The position numbers were made by a program, and so were the translations under genes. Positions 38,142 to 47,182 of a DNA stretch of 64,000 nucleotides are shown one piece after another. Under the pieces are notes generated by a model. The model saw only the letters and a list, made by a program, of their open reading frames with translations, was not told where the DNA came from and did no database searches. The DNA comes from Pelagomonas calceolata (taxonomy: Eukaryota; Sar; Pelagophyceae; Pelagomonadales; Pelagomonadaceae). Where the stretch lies: positions 5,518,001 through 5,582,000 of the forward strand of contig CAKKNE010000001.1 of assembly GCA_918797485.1 (NCBI GenBank), read 5' to 3'. The number at the start of each line of letters is the position of its first letter. Position 1 is the stretch's first letter.

Positions 38142-39260
38142 TTAGAGAACTACGTCTCGCGCTGCCAGCTTCGCCCGCGCTTCTTCCATCCCGCCCTGGA
38201 CCCTTCGGGCCTCAGGGTGCGATTTGCCAAATACGCGCTTATACGTCCTTGCGACACATTCGAGCGTCGTCACGGCCTCGCGGAGATCATCGAGCGTGGC
38301 GTCGGTGTCCAAGTAAAGTGCCCGCGCGTAATTGAAGCGCATCTTGAGTGTGAGTTCATGACCCTCGCCGAGGACGCGCCGCGCCACGGGCATCATTTTT
38401 ATTAACAGTGATTTGGCTTCTTGGAAGCGCTCTAGTTTCACAAGGGACATCGCGTAGTTGTTGGCTGCCATGATAGTTCTCTGATGTTCCTCGCAGTGGA
38501 GCTTCAAATGTCCGGAGTATACGTCTCGCCGCATCCGCAGGGCCTCTTCAAATCGTCCAAGCGCTCCATACGTGTTCGCAAGATTGTTCTGCGCGTCGAG
38601 TATGCTAACCTCTATTCCGCCACTGCGCCGTATCGTAGCTAACATGGCCTCTCTCACGGGCAATGCCTCCTCGTGGTGTTTTGCATCGTGTAAACCGTTC
38701 CCAAGCAGGTTCATCGCCAAGCACCGAACCGAGTCCTCTGGCCGCCCCACGTACGTCTTCCAGCACGCCCACCCGAGCGCGCATGCCACGACGCCATGGT
38801 AATACTGCTGGCACAGGCCGCAAAAATCCCACCGCATCCACCTCTCAATCCGCGCCTTCTCGCCCAAATTGTTCTCCTCGGCCTCGTCCATCAAAATCTT
38901 TGCCTGCTCCGCCAGACACGACACGTGCGCGAAACCCGCCGTCCCGCGGCACGCACACCCGCGCACGAGGCCCTCCTTTGTTTTCCAGTGGAGCGCCTGC
39001 GTGCAAATGAAGCACGTCTGGCCCTTCGTGTCCTCGGCGCACGCCTCGACGGCCTCCGCGACGGCCTCCTTGTATTTTTTGTCGGCGTGGTATTGTTCTG
39101 CGTTGCCGCCGCGGTGTATTTTCTTACACATCTGCTTGTGGCCGCGGCGCCAGTGGTCATGCTGGCAAGTTTTGTTACAATATCTTGTATGACACCTTAT
39201 GCATCGCGGCGCGTTGTGGGCCAGTGGGGCGGCGCAGGCGGCGCAATTTGTGAGGATCAT
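38142..39260 (-). CDS. MYND + RING-CH-like + TPR protein, paralogue A
   Basis: 372 residues. Residues 6–46: MYND-type zinc finger (CAACAAPLAHNAPRCIRC, YCNKTCQHDHWRRGHKQMC). Residues about 83–150: a second Cys/His cluster (CFICTQALHWKTKEGLVRGC, CRGTAGFAHVSCLAEQ, CGLCQQYYHG), a C4HC3 RINGv/MARCH-like arrangement. Residues about 190–365: TPRs of kinesin-light-chain style (AQNNLANTYGALGRFEEALR, AANNYAMSLVKLERFQEAKS). A RING-CH finger suggests E3 ligase activity; TPRs would bind partners. Its close paralogue lies at 43787–45049. Confidence 0.8.
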   Translation of the reverse strand: MILTNCAACAAPLAHNAPRCIRCHTRYCNKTCQHDHWRRGHKQMCKKIHRGGNAEQYHADKKYKEAVAEAVEACAEDTKGQTCFICTQALHWKTKEGLVRGCACRGTAGFAHVSCLAEQAKILMDEAEENNLGEKARIERWMRWDFCGLCQQYYHGVVACALGWACWKTYVGRPEDSVRCLAMNLLGNGLHDAKHHEEALPVREAMLATIRRSGGIEVSILDAQNNLANTYGALGRFEEALRMRRDVYSGHLKLHCEEHQRTIMAANNYAMSLVKLERFQEAKSLLIKMMPVARRVLGEGHELTLKMRFNYARALYLDTDATLDDLREAVTTLECVARTYKRVFGKSHPEARRVQGGMEEARAKLAARDVVL

Positions 39261-39324
39261 TTTGCGTTGGCGGGGCCGTTGGCGCGATCGCGTGCGGTGG
39301 ATTGATATGTTTTGTTTTTGCCTT

Positions 39325-39348
39325 CCTAGTGTCTTTACAGCCGCTAGC
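39325..39348 (+). promoter_or_regulatory. GCTAG inverted-repeat promoter element, copy 10
   Basis: CCTAGTGTCTTTACAG then CCGCTAGC, in the divergent gap: 65 bp from the MYND gene and 204 bp from the prolyl hydroxylase. Confidence 0.6.
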
Positions 39349-39551
39349 CAGCGAAAAATTAATAAACGCGCAGCTGCAAACGAGGCCCAAGCGGCCCAAA
39401 TCTATCGCGCTCACGGCTAAAAGCTGGGCGAATAGTCACCAGACGCTATAGCCTCGCTGCTGCGACGACGTCGACGCGGCTCGCAACACTGCTTAGCGCC
39501 GGCAACCAGGCCTGAGCTCTCACAGAGCGTCACCGGAGCACGTACGACAAG

Positions 39552-40688
39552 ATGGCCCCCACCGGCCGACGGAGAGCCGCCCTCGTCCTCACAGCCCTAA
39601 CAGCCACGGCCTTCGCGCCGCCGACGATACAGCCCACAAGACGAGTCGCACTGAACGCCAAAGTTAAGACCAAGAAGAAGAAGAAGACCGCCAAATCTAC
39701 AGGAGGCTTCGGCGCCGCGCCGAAGAAGACAACGTTGACAGACGAAGAGAAGGAGGCCCGCGCGATTCGGGGCGCGGTCCGCGACGCGACAACCGCTTTA
39801 GAAGAAGTGCGGGACCAGGAGGGCGAGGCCCAGGCCTGGCTGAAGCTCGGAGCTGTGTTGGTACGGGGCGGCGAGTTCTCGGAGGCCGAGCGCGTCTTCG
39901 CGGCAGGGGCCGAGAAGTTTGATGATGAAATGCTGAGTGCCGCGGAAATGACCTACCGGGGCCACTCCTTATCCTACCATCGGGGGCCCTGTGCGGAATG
40001 GACCAACGCTGTAGAGTTCGACGAGTGGGTCGTCGGCGGGCCGGAGCAGATCGAAGATCACAGGACTGTAAGCTGGAAGCCGGAGGAGCCGCGAGCCTTC
40101 GCCTCCAAATCACCGTTAATCCCAAAGGACGAGTGCGACCGCGTGATTGCGTTGTGTGAAAAACGCGCCGAAGAAATGGGAGGCTGGCAGAAGGCGCGCC
40201 ACGCCCAGGCGGCGACGACCGACATGAACGTGAAGGACGTGCCCGAGATCCTCGAGTGGTTCAATTCGCGGCTCAAGTCGACGCTGTTCCCCATGCTCGC
40301 TTCTAGGTTCCCGGACAAAATAAAGGATGCTGCTGATATACGAGCCCACGACGCGTTCATCGTCAAATACGACATGGAGGGGCAACGTTCATTACCGCTC
40401 CACGTCGACGAGAGCGCGTTTTCCTTCACGATCGCGCTCAACGACATGAGCGACTACGAGGGCGGCGGCACGCGCTTCGAGCGGGCGCGGCGGCCCGGCT
40501 CTTCCGATCCTTGGAAGGAGGAGGTCTTGAACGCCGACGCGGGCGGCGTCGTCGCCTTCGCGGGGAAGGCGCGCCACGGCGGCATGCAGATCACGGCGGG
40601 CACGCGCTACATCATCCCGCTCTTCTGTTTCGTCGACGAGAACCGGTCCGGGAAGGCGCCGGGGTACGTGGTGGAGGGGCTGGGGTAA
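39552..40688 (+). CDS. Plastid-targeted prolyl 4-hydroxylase-like 2OG-Fe(II) oxygenase
   Basis: 378 residues. The leader TALTATAFAPPTIQPTRR is an ASAFAP-type plastid signal followed by a Lys-rich linker. Residues about 90–125 could be one TPR. The catalytic domain spans about residues 185–370: the iron triad is H284 and D286 (LPLHVDES) and H342 (KARHGGMQ), and R352 (AGTRYIIPLF) fits 2-oxoglutarate binding. YEGGGTRFE is the usual P4H loop. The substrate is unknown. It is convergent with the AP2 gene at 8 bp. Confidence 0.85.
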   Translation: MAPTGRRRAALVLTALTATAFAPPTIQPTRRVALNAKVKTKKKKKTAKSTGGFGAAPKKTTLTDEEKEARAIRGAVRDATTALEEVRDQEGEAQAWLKLGAVLVRGGEFSEAERVFAAGAEKFDDEMLSAAEMTYRGHSLSYHRGPCAEWTNAVEFDEWVVGGPEQIEDHRTVSWKPEEPRAFASKSPLIPKDECDRVIALCEKRAEEMGGWQKARHAQAATTDMNVKDVPEILEWFNSRLKSTLFPMLASRFPDKIKDAADIRAHDAFIVKYDMEGQRSLPLHVDESAFSFTIALNDMSDYEGGGTRFERARRPGSSDPWKEEVLNADAGGVVAFAGKARHGGMQITAGTRYIIPLFCFVDENRSGKAPGYVVEGLG

Positions 40689-40696
40689 GGTGGTGG

Positions 40697-41506
40697 CTAT
40701 GATTCCTTAGTCGAGGCGGGGCGCGTCGATGGCGTAGCGGCGGCTTCGGCGCGGCGGCGTTTGCGCACGGATTGCTTCCCGTGGCCGCTCGCCTTGCGCG
40801 CACGGGGCACCAGCTGCCCGTCAACGACCGGGTTCGTCCGGCGCTTCCCTTCGAGGCCCGCGCGCCGGATCGCCGCGTTGACGGCGTGCGCCGCGTCCTC
40901 CTGGGTGTCGAAGTAGCCGAGGTTGCGCTTCTTGCCGTTCGCGTCGCGGTAGCCCGCCTCCCATCGTCGCGATTCCTTGTTCCACGACACGCCCCAGAAC
41001 TTGGACGATGTCGCCGACGGCGCACGCGCCGGGTCCGGAGCGACGACGGCGGAGTCGTCTCGCCGGTTGTGCGAGCCAGGCGCTTTCGGCACTAACGCGC
41101 CCGTCGCGTCGGCCGCGTTCATGCGGCGCCTACCTTCGAGGCCGGCGTCGCGGATCGCTTTATTAACCGCGCGGGCGGCCTCCTCCTCGTCGTTGAAGCA
41201 GCCGATGGTGCGCTTCTTGTCGGCCGCGTCTCTATATTGCGCCCGCCATTTCTTGGTTTCCTCATGCCAATACACGCCCCAGAAGCGCGACGTCGTCGTC
41301 CGCGTTGTACCTTCGCCTTCGTCCGCGACAGTCGCTGGTCCATCGCGGCCCAACGCCGGAGATTCCGGCGACCAGTCTTCATCGTCGTCGTCGTGACCAG
41401 TGAGGCTCACCACCGGGCTTGAAGGAGTTGAAGTGCCATAGCCCACCTTGCCTCCGAGAATCTGGGCGTCAAGCGCGAGGAGAACGTGAATAGGCGGCGT
41501 CTCCAT
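40697..41506 (-). CDS. Double AP2/ERF-domain protein
   Basis: 269 residues with two AP2 domains: residues about 73–130 (FWGVYWHEETKKWRAQYRD, GCFNDEEEAARAVNKAIRDA) and about 168–225 (FWGVSWNKESRRWEAGYRD, GYFDTQEDAAHAVNAAIRRA). Each has the WxxxY and three-strand-plus-helix plan of AP2 DNA-binding modules. The C-terminus is basic (RKASGHGKQSVRKRRR). Likely a transcription regulator, although many algal AP2 domains derive from mobile homing endonucleases. Near its 3' end the coding strand contains ACGCCATCGACGCG, the introner core word. Confidence 0.85.
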   Translation of the reverse strand: METPPIHVLLALDAQILGGKVGYGTSTPSSPVVSLTGHDDDDEDWSPESPALGRDGPATVADEGEGTTRTTTSRFWGVYWHEETKKWRAQYRDAADKKRTIGCFNDEEEAARAVNKAIRDAGLEGRRRMNAADATGALVPKAPGSHNRRDDSAVVAPDPARAPSATSSKFWGVSWNKESRRWEAGYRDANGKKRNLGYFDTQEDAAHAVNAAIRRAGLEGKRRTNPVVDGQLVPRARKASGHGKQSVRKRRRAEAAATPSTRPASTKES

Positions 41507-41586
41507 TGATTGGTGGTGCCACTGGACTCCTGACTGAAGAGCGGTCCCGACTCGGAGCGGAGAGTTTCACAAGTGCAGCTAATCGT

Positions 41587-41610
41587 GCTAGCGTCATGTA
41601 AGACACTAGC
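41587..41610 (-). promoter_or_regulatory. GCTAG inverted-repeat promoter element, copy 11
   Basis: GCTAGCGTCATG then TAAGACACTAGC, in the divergent gap: 81 bp from the AP2 gene, 94 bp from the ArsA-like gene. Confidence 0.6.
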
Positions 41611-41703
41611 AAGCGGCAGGCTCTGTCCTGCTCACGCGATTGAGCCGTGCACACACTGCTGGACCTTGGCATCGATTCTCATTGCTCTTGAATCTGAGGA
41701 GCC

Positions 41704-43776
41704 ATGCGCTGGTGCACGCTCATCGCTGCGGCATCAGCCTTCGCACCAGCGCCAGCACGCCGGCGCCTCGCACCACTGCGAGGCGGTCTGAGCATAGACG
41801 ACGGCGTATCCTTACTTTTCGTCGGAGGCAAGGGCGGCGTCGGCAAGACGTCCGTCTCGGCAGCCATCGCGCAGCGGTGGAGCCGCGAAGGCGGCCGCGT
41901 GCTTATCGTGTCGACGGATCCGGCCCATTCGTTGGGCGATGCGGTCCAGAAGGAACTGAAAAGCACGCCCATCAGAATCGCCGACGGTCTAGATGCCGTC
42001 GAGGTCGACGCCGACGGGGCCATGGCCGAGTGGCGGAAAGCCGTCGAGGCGTTTGATGCGGAGTCCTTCGCCGGGAGGTACGGGCCTTTAGGCGTGGAGG
42101 CCGTGCGGGCCTTGGGCGCGGACGAGTTCGTCGAACTGCTGGCGAACCCGCCGCCCGGAGTTGATGAATTAGTTGCGTTGGCTGATATTCTCAAGTATGC
42201 CAGAGACGACACTTATGATCGAGTCGTGGTGGACACGGCGCCGACGGGCCACGCGTTGCGGTTGTTAGATTTACCAGACTTCGCGGACGAGTTCGTCGAT
42301 AGGTTGTTGAGGCTGCGGGACCGGGTCGGGTCCCTGGCCTCATTAGCCGGATCGTTCGGGCTGGGTGGAGCGGTGGATAGTGTCGCTTCTGATATTGATT
42401 CGGTAGCAGGTAAGCTAGACGATTTACGAGATAAGATCTCAGCGGTACGCAGTGCATTAGCGGATGGTAGTAGAACAGAATTCCTAGCCGTGTGTCTGCC
42501 AACCAAATTAGCTTTTGCGGAGACGACGCGATTAGCGAGAGATCTAGCTCAAAACACCAGAGGCGGCGGCATCAAACTAAAAACAGTGGTGGTCAATCGC
42601 GTCGTCGATGAAGCTACGTTCGGAGACCAGCAGGTCCAGCGACTAGCGACGAGGCAACGTTTACTCTTAGATAGGTACCTCAAGAAGGAGTTACGAGGTA
42701 CGTTATGCACGGAGGCGCCCCTAGCGACGTCGGGCCAGGAGCTCGTGGGTGTGTTTGGCCTACGTTTTTTTGGAGGACCCTTGTTTTCTGATTGGACGGA
42801 TCTGTTCGCACCGTCCAAATCATCGAAACTCATTGTTTGTGGCGGCAAGGGCGGCGTCGGCAAGACTACTGTTGCGGCTTCGCTCGCGGTGGCCTTCGCT
42901 GACCAAGGCTTGAGTACCGCCATCGTTTCGACAGATCCGGCGCATTCGTTGGGAGACGCTCTGGATTTGACACTGGGCAAGGAATTGACGGAGGTGGACA
43001 CGTACGGTGCATCGGCGAAACTAGTCGCGCTGGAGGTCGACGCGGACTCTACGGCAAGAGACGCTGCCTCCGTATTAGCGTCGAACCTGGGCGAGAAATT
43101 ACGGCAGTCGGGTGCTGATTCCGGTTTAGCTGATTTAGCTGATGCGTTCGAGACGCCCCCACCGGGTCTAGATGAATTGGTGTCTTTGTTACGGGTGTTG
43201 GAGCTACTCCGTTCGAAAGAATACGATCGCGTGGTGTTGGATACGGCGCCGACCGGCCATACTTTAAGGTTGCTCGCTCTACCTGAGTTACTAGATGATT
43301 TCGCTGAAAGAGCCGCAGCAGCTAGAGATAGACTGAAGCGGAACCCCCTCGTCGGTGCTGCTTTGGCATCTCTCTCTGGAAATGTCGACGACTCCATCGA
43401 AGAAGCTCGAGATCGCGTACGAGAATTGCAAGATGACGCCTTCGCCATGGACGCGGTCCTCAAAAACGCGGACCGGTGCGAGTTCGTGATGGTCGCGGCA
43501 CCCACCGATTTGTCGCTGACGGAGACCGACGATTTGAAGAGGAGTCTGGACGAGTCCGGCGTGAAAGCGCAGCGGTTGGTGGTCAATGGTATTTTGGATG
43601 AGGCGGCCTGCAAAAACTTCGCGTCCAGCAGTCTGCAGACGCAGCGCGAGAATTTGGAGGCTTTGGATTCCTTGGCGCGGGAGCTGTCTTTGAGTATAGC
43701 GACGGCGCCGCAATTCGACGAGGACCTCGACGGGCTCGAGGGTTTGGAGGCGCTGGGGGGGGCGTTATTTAAGTAG
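41704..43776 (+). CDS. Plastid-targeted tandem ArsA/GET3-family ATPase
   Basis: 690 residues. The leader MRWCTLIAAASAFAPAPARR contains an exact ASAFAP motif. Two full ArsA/GET3 units follow: P-loop GGKGGVGKT at residues 41–49 and again at about 380–388, each followed by IVSTDPAHSLGDA (switch I), PPPGVDEL/PPPGLDEL and VVDTAPTGHALRLL/VLDTAPTGHTLRLL (switch II). The CxxC zinc pair of animal/fungal GET3 is absent. Plant GET3B-like plastid proteins are single-unit dimers; here both halves are in one chain, as in bacterial ArsA. Predicted to target tail-anchored proteins or act as a chaperone in the plastid. Confidence 0.9.
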   Translation: MRWCTLIAAASAFAPAPARRRLAPLRGGLSIDDGVSLLFVGGKGGVGKTSVSAAIAQRWSREGGRVLIVSTDPAHSLGDAVQKELKSTPIRIADGLDAVEVDADGAMAEWRKAVEAFDAESFAGRYGPLGVEAVRALGADEFVELLANPPPGVDELVALADILKYARDDTYDRVVVDTAPTGHALRLLDLPDFADEFVDRLLRLRDRVGSLASLAGSFGLGGAVDSVASDIDSVAGKLDDLRDKISAVRSALADGSRTEFLAVCLPTKLAFAETTRLARDLAQNTRGGGIKLKTVVVNRVVDEATFGDQQVQRLATRQRLLLDRYLKKELRGTLCTEAPLATSGQELVGVFGLRFFGGPLFSDWTDLFAPSKSSKLIVCGGKGGVGKTTVAASLAVAFADQGLSTAIVSTDPAHSLGDALDLTLGKELTEVDTYGASAKLVALEVDADSTARDAASVLASNLGEKLRQSGADSGLADLADAFETPPPGLDELVSLLRVLELLRSKEYDRVVLDTAPTGHTLRLLALPELLDDFAERAAAARDRLKRNPLVGAALASLSGNVDDSIEEARDRVRELQDDAFAMDAVLKNADRCEFVMVAAPTDLSLTETDDLKRSLDESGVKAQRLVVNGILDEAACKNFASSSLQTQRENLEALDSLARELSLSIATAPQFDEDLDGLEGLEALGGALFK

Positions 43777-43786
43777 TATCTGTAGT

Positions 43787-45049
43787 TTACGCGTTTTCAA
43801 AATCGCTCGTTTCTGATATATACGAAGTGGTCGTCGCCGCCGTGTCGGCGTCCTCCTCCGAGTCGGCCGAGTACTCGTACTTACCGTCGTAATGGTACGC
43901 CAAACGGGTCTCCGGCGTGAGATCATCGATACTCCAGTCGAGCTGCTCGTCACGTACTTGCCACAGAAGGTCCCACAAGCTCTCGGTCATGACATGGTCC
44001 TCGCCATGAACGCGGATCGATGTCTCGACCAACTCCTCGAGGATCTCCAGGGCCTTGCGCAGGTCCTCGCGGTAGTCGTCATAGCCGTAGAAGTGGAAAT
44101 CGTGGAGGGTCATCGCGTACAATTCCTTCAAGTGGAATTCATCAACGTCGTCCCCGACCTTCTGCAAGTCATATAAATTGCTCAATAGCTCCTTGGCCTC
44201 GTGCAAATGCCTGTGGTGTACGAGATCCGCTGCTAGTTTCCCGGCAGCCAATAAGGTCGATCTGTGCGAATTTCCATAAAATTGTCCCTTCTCGCAATAA
44301 ATCTCGCGTGAGGTGGCGATAGCCGCATCAGTCCGGCCGAGTTTCTCGTAGCACTCTTTCAGATTATTCAGGACGTCTATGACTCCTTCTTGATTAACAG
44401 GGAACTCCGTACGAAGCTTCGCCAACTGTGACTGGTGCACGAGAAGTCCTTCTTCCCACCGCTCATCTTTCATCATACTCGTTGCGAGACGATTCAGTGC
44501 AACGCGCCCAAATACATTGTCGCAGTACGTCTTCCAGCACGCCCATCCAAGCGCGTGCGCAACGACGCCGCGGTACTCTTGCTCGCACAGGCTACACGTA
44601 GACCACCGGTCCCATCTCGCCTGATAGACCTTGTCATCCAAATTGTTCTCCACCGCCTCCGCGACCAAAATCTTCGCCTGCTCCGCCAAGCACGACACGT
44701 GGGCAAAGCCCGCCGTCCCGCGGCACGCGCACATGCGCACGAGGCCCTCATTTGTGCGCTGAAAGACGCCCTTCGTGCATATGTAGCACGTCTGACCTTT
44801 CGCGTCCTCGGCGCACTTCTCGACCGCGACCGCGACGGCCTCCTTATATTTTTTGTTGGCGTGGTATCGTTCCGCGTCGCCGCCGCGGTGTATTTTCTTA
44901 CAGATCTGCTTGTGGCCGCGGCGCCAGTGGTCCTGCTGGCAGGTGGCATCGCAATATCTGGATCGGCATCGCACGCATCGTGGCGCGTCGTGGGCCAGTG
45001 GGGCGGCGCAGGCGGCGCAGTTTGTGAGTAGGTACGCAGACGGCGCCAT
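43787..45049 (-). CDS. MYND + RING-CH-like + TPR protein, paralogue B
   Basis: 420 residues from ATG 45049 (MAPSAYLLTNC); the longer frame starts at TTG. The MYND finger (CAACAAPLAHDAPRCVRC, YCDATCQQDHWRRGHKQIC) and second Cys/His cluster (CYICTKGVFQRTNEGLVRMC, CRGTAGFAHVSCLAEQ) are nearly identical to paralogue A. The TPR half has diverged (LNNLKECYEKLGRTDAAIAT, LAADLVHHRHLHEAKELLSN) and ends in an acidic tail (YSADSEEDADTAATT). It is convergent with the ArsA gene at 10 bp. Confidence 0.8.
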   Translation of the reverse strand: MAPSAYLLTNCAACAAPLAHDAPRCVRCRSRYCDATCQQDHWRRGHKQICKKIHRGGDAERYHANKKYKEAVAVAVEKCAEDAKGQTCYICTKGVFQRTNEGLVRMCACRGTAGFAHVSCLAEQAKILVAEAVENNLDDKVYQARWDRWSTCSLCEQEYRGVVAHALGWACWKTYCDNVFGRVALNRLATSMMKDERWEEGLLVHQSQLAKLRTEFPVNQEGVIDVLNNLKECYEKLGRTDAAIATSREIYCEKGQFYGNSHRSTLLAAGKLAADLVHHRHLHEAKELLSNLYDLQKVGDDVDEFHLKELYAMTLHDFHFYGYDDYREDLRKALEILEELVETSIRVHGEDHVMTESLWDLLWQVRDEQLDWSIDDLTPETRLAYHYDGKYEYSADSEEDADTAATTTSYISETSDFENA

Positions 45050-45163
45050 CGGTGCTACTATCTTCGCGCGCGCGATAGGTTTTGTTCGGGTGACAAAAAC
45101 GGGTTTCCAGTACGGGGTAGAGGGGCTGCTCAATAAGCGACTCTCTCTCCCACACTTACGCGC

Positions 45164-46687
45164 CTAGAACTGCGCCGACCCCGGGTACCGCGGGAAGGGG
45201 ATCGAGTCCCGGATGTTCTCGATCGCCGCGACGTAGCACACCAATCTATCGAAGCCGAGGCCGTAGCCCGCGTGCGGCACACTTCCATATTTCCGCAAGT
45301 CCAGGTACCACCAGTAGTCCTCCGGATCTAAACCAAACTCCGTCATCTTCGCGACAAGTCTATCATAAGACTCCTCGCGCTGCGAGCCGCCGACCAATTC
45401 CCCAACGCCCGGCGCGAGGAGATCAAAGGCCGCGACCGTCTGCTTGTCGTCGTTATCGCGCATGTAGAAGGACTTGATGCTCCGCGGATAGTCATACACA
45501 AAAACGCACCGCCCGCCCGCGTGCACCTCCGCGAGCCAGCGCTCGTGCTCCGTGGCGAGGTCCGTGCCGAACTCGACGTCGGGGAACTGCCACTTCTTCG
45601 GGTCCTTCGCGATTTCCTCCTGTAAGAGTGACACGGCGTCCGTGTACGATAACCGCAGGAACGGCTCGCTCCCGGAGATGGACGTCAGCCGGTCAATGAG
45701 CTCATTATTACCATAAAACTTGTCGCAGAACTCCAAATCTTTTTTACAGTCACTCAAAGCCTTCTTAATGACGAACTTCATCATCGCCTCGGCGTTGTCC
45801 ATCGCGCCGCTCGCGTCCGCGAACGCGATCTCCGGCTCGATCATCCAGAACTCCGCGAGGTGTCTTGCGGTCTGGCTGTTCTCCGCGCGGAACGTGGGCC
45901 CGAAGGTGTAGACATCGCCCAGCGCGCACGCATAAGCCTCTCCACTCAACTGTCCTGACACAGTCAGATAAGCGCTCCTCGCGAAGAAGTCGTCGGCGAA
46001 GTCGTCTTTCTCCGACGAACGCGAAAGTTCTTTCCCGTCGAGCGACGTCACGCGGAACATCTCGCCCGCGCCCTCGCAGTCCGACGTCGTGATGATGGGC
46101 GAATGCACATAATTAAAACCTTCTTCGTCGAAGAACGCGTGTACTGCTTGCGCTAGGGTGGAGCGAATCCGTGCTGCTGCCGCTAACGTGTTCGTGCGCG
46201 GTCGTAGATGTGCGATGGATCTCAAGAATTCCAAAGAGTGGCGCTTCTTTTGGAGAGGGTAGTCTGATTCACAGCCTCCGACCAACTCGAAACTCGACGC
46301 TTTCAGTTCTATTGGTTGTTTTCCTCCACCTTTCACGACCTCGCCCTCGATTGAGACCGCACAGCCCGTCCCGACGCCTTTTAAGCTAGATACTAAATCG
46401 CCCTCGAAGACGACCTGCAGCCCGCCGAACGACGAGCCGTCGTTGACTTCCAAGAAGCCCAACGCCTTCTGCGCTCGTACCGTTCTTGCCCAGCCCTTGA
46501 CCGTGACCGTCTCTCCAATAACAGAGTCGGGTGTGACTTCTACTATACTCTTCACTTTTTTGCGCGGCGGCGCGGCGGCGGACATCGTCGTGAGCGCTGC
46601 ACCGCTGCGGCGGCGTGCGGCGAACCGCAGAGCTGCGGGTCGCAGCGCTCGGCAAGTCGCCAGCATCATCACGAGGGCGCCGCGCAT
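45164..46687 (-). CDS. Asparaginyl-tRNA synthetase, probably organellar or dual-targeted
   Basis: 507 residues. A basic, Arg/Ala-rich leader ([20 protein letters not shown]) with a second Met at [12 protein letters not shown] suggests two start forms. OB-fold anticodon-binding domain residues about 55–150 ([29 protein letters not shown]). Class II core: motif 1 region [20 protein letters not shown], motif 2 [20 protein letters not shown], motif 3 [40 protein letters not shown] is characteristic of AsnRS. It charges tRNA-Asn. The promoter gap holds a GCTAG element. Confidence 0.95.
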   Translation of the reverse strand: MRGALVMMLATCRALRPAALRFAARRRSGAALTTMSAAAPPRKKVKSIVEVTPDSVIGETVTVKGWARTVRAQKALGFLEVNDGSSFGGLQVVFEGDLVSSLKGVGTGCAVSIEGEVVKGGGKQPIELKASSFELVGGCESDYPLQKKRHSLEFLRSIAHLRPRTNTLAAAARIRSTLAQAVHAFFDEEGFNYVHSPIITTSDCEGAGEMFRVTSLDGKELSRSSEKDDFADDFFARSAYLTVSGQLSGEAYACALGDVYTFGPTFRAENSQTARHLAEFWMIEPEIAFADASGAMDNAEAMMKFVIKKALSDCKKDLEFCDKFYGNNELIDRLTSISGSEPFLRLSYTDAVSLLQEEIAKDPKKWQFPDVEFGTDLATEHERWLAEVHAGGRCVFVYDYPRSIKSFYMRDNDDKQTVAAFDLLAPGVGELVGGSQREESYDRLVAKMTEFGLDPEDYWWYLDLRKYGSVPHAGYGLGFDRLVCYVAAIENIRDSIPFPRYPGSAQF

Positions 46688-47182
46688 CAGTCAGCAGTTG
46701 CTTGCAGCCCTACTGCTACTTGCAGACGTGCACAGAGACTGCAAGTGCTTCAGCCACTACGCAGCAGGCACGAGTGCTGAGCAACTATTGCGATATCGTC
46801 CAGCGATGCGCAGCGTTAAGCCACTCCTTGTGCGAGCAGCCTGGTAGCAGTGACTGCGACTGATGCATCACAAGGGCTCGCTCTAGTGCCTTACCGCCCG
46901 CTAGTTCGGCCGGGTTTCAGCGCGCTGAAGAGCTCTATGGGCGAGGAAGAGCCCTGTGGAGAAGAGTAGTCCCGGTGCTAGGGGCGTCGGGGAGCGGTGG
47001 TCTGGTCAAGCGCGTTCGCGGTCCGCGCCGCGAGCGCAGCTGCTCACTTAACTACGCCGCCGATGAATCGGCGACGCGCGGTGTCTCCCCCGTGGGCTCC
47101 GCCCACTATACCTAGCACCGTAACAAGCGATTGGAGATCTCTACTACGAGACGAAGTCAGTTACACAGCAGGGAGGGAGCAT
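46688..47182. other. Gap between AsnRS start and aldo-keto reductase end
   Basis: Apart from the GCTAG element at 46881–46904 nothing is recognised. Confidence 0.4.
46881..46904 (+). promoter_or_regulatory. GCTAG inverted-repeat promoter element, copy 12
   Basis: CTCTAGTGCCTTACCG then CCCGCTAG; 194 bp upstream of AsnRS. Confidence 0.55.

Noticed and set aside
42549-43613. Minus-strand 354-codon frame under the ArsA-like gene
   Set aside because: Ser-rich antisense shadow of a gene with two perfect P-loops on the other strand.
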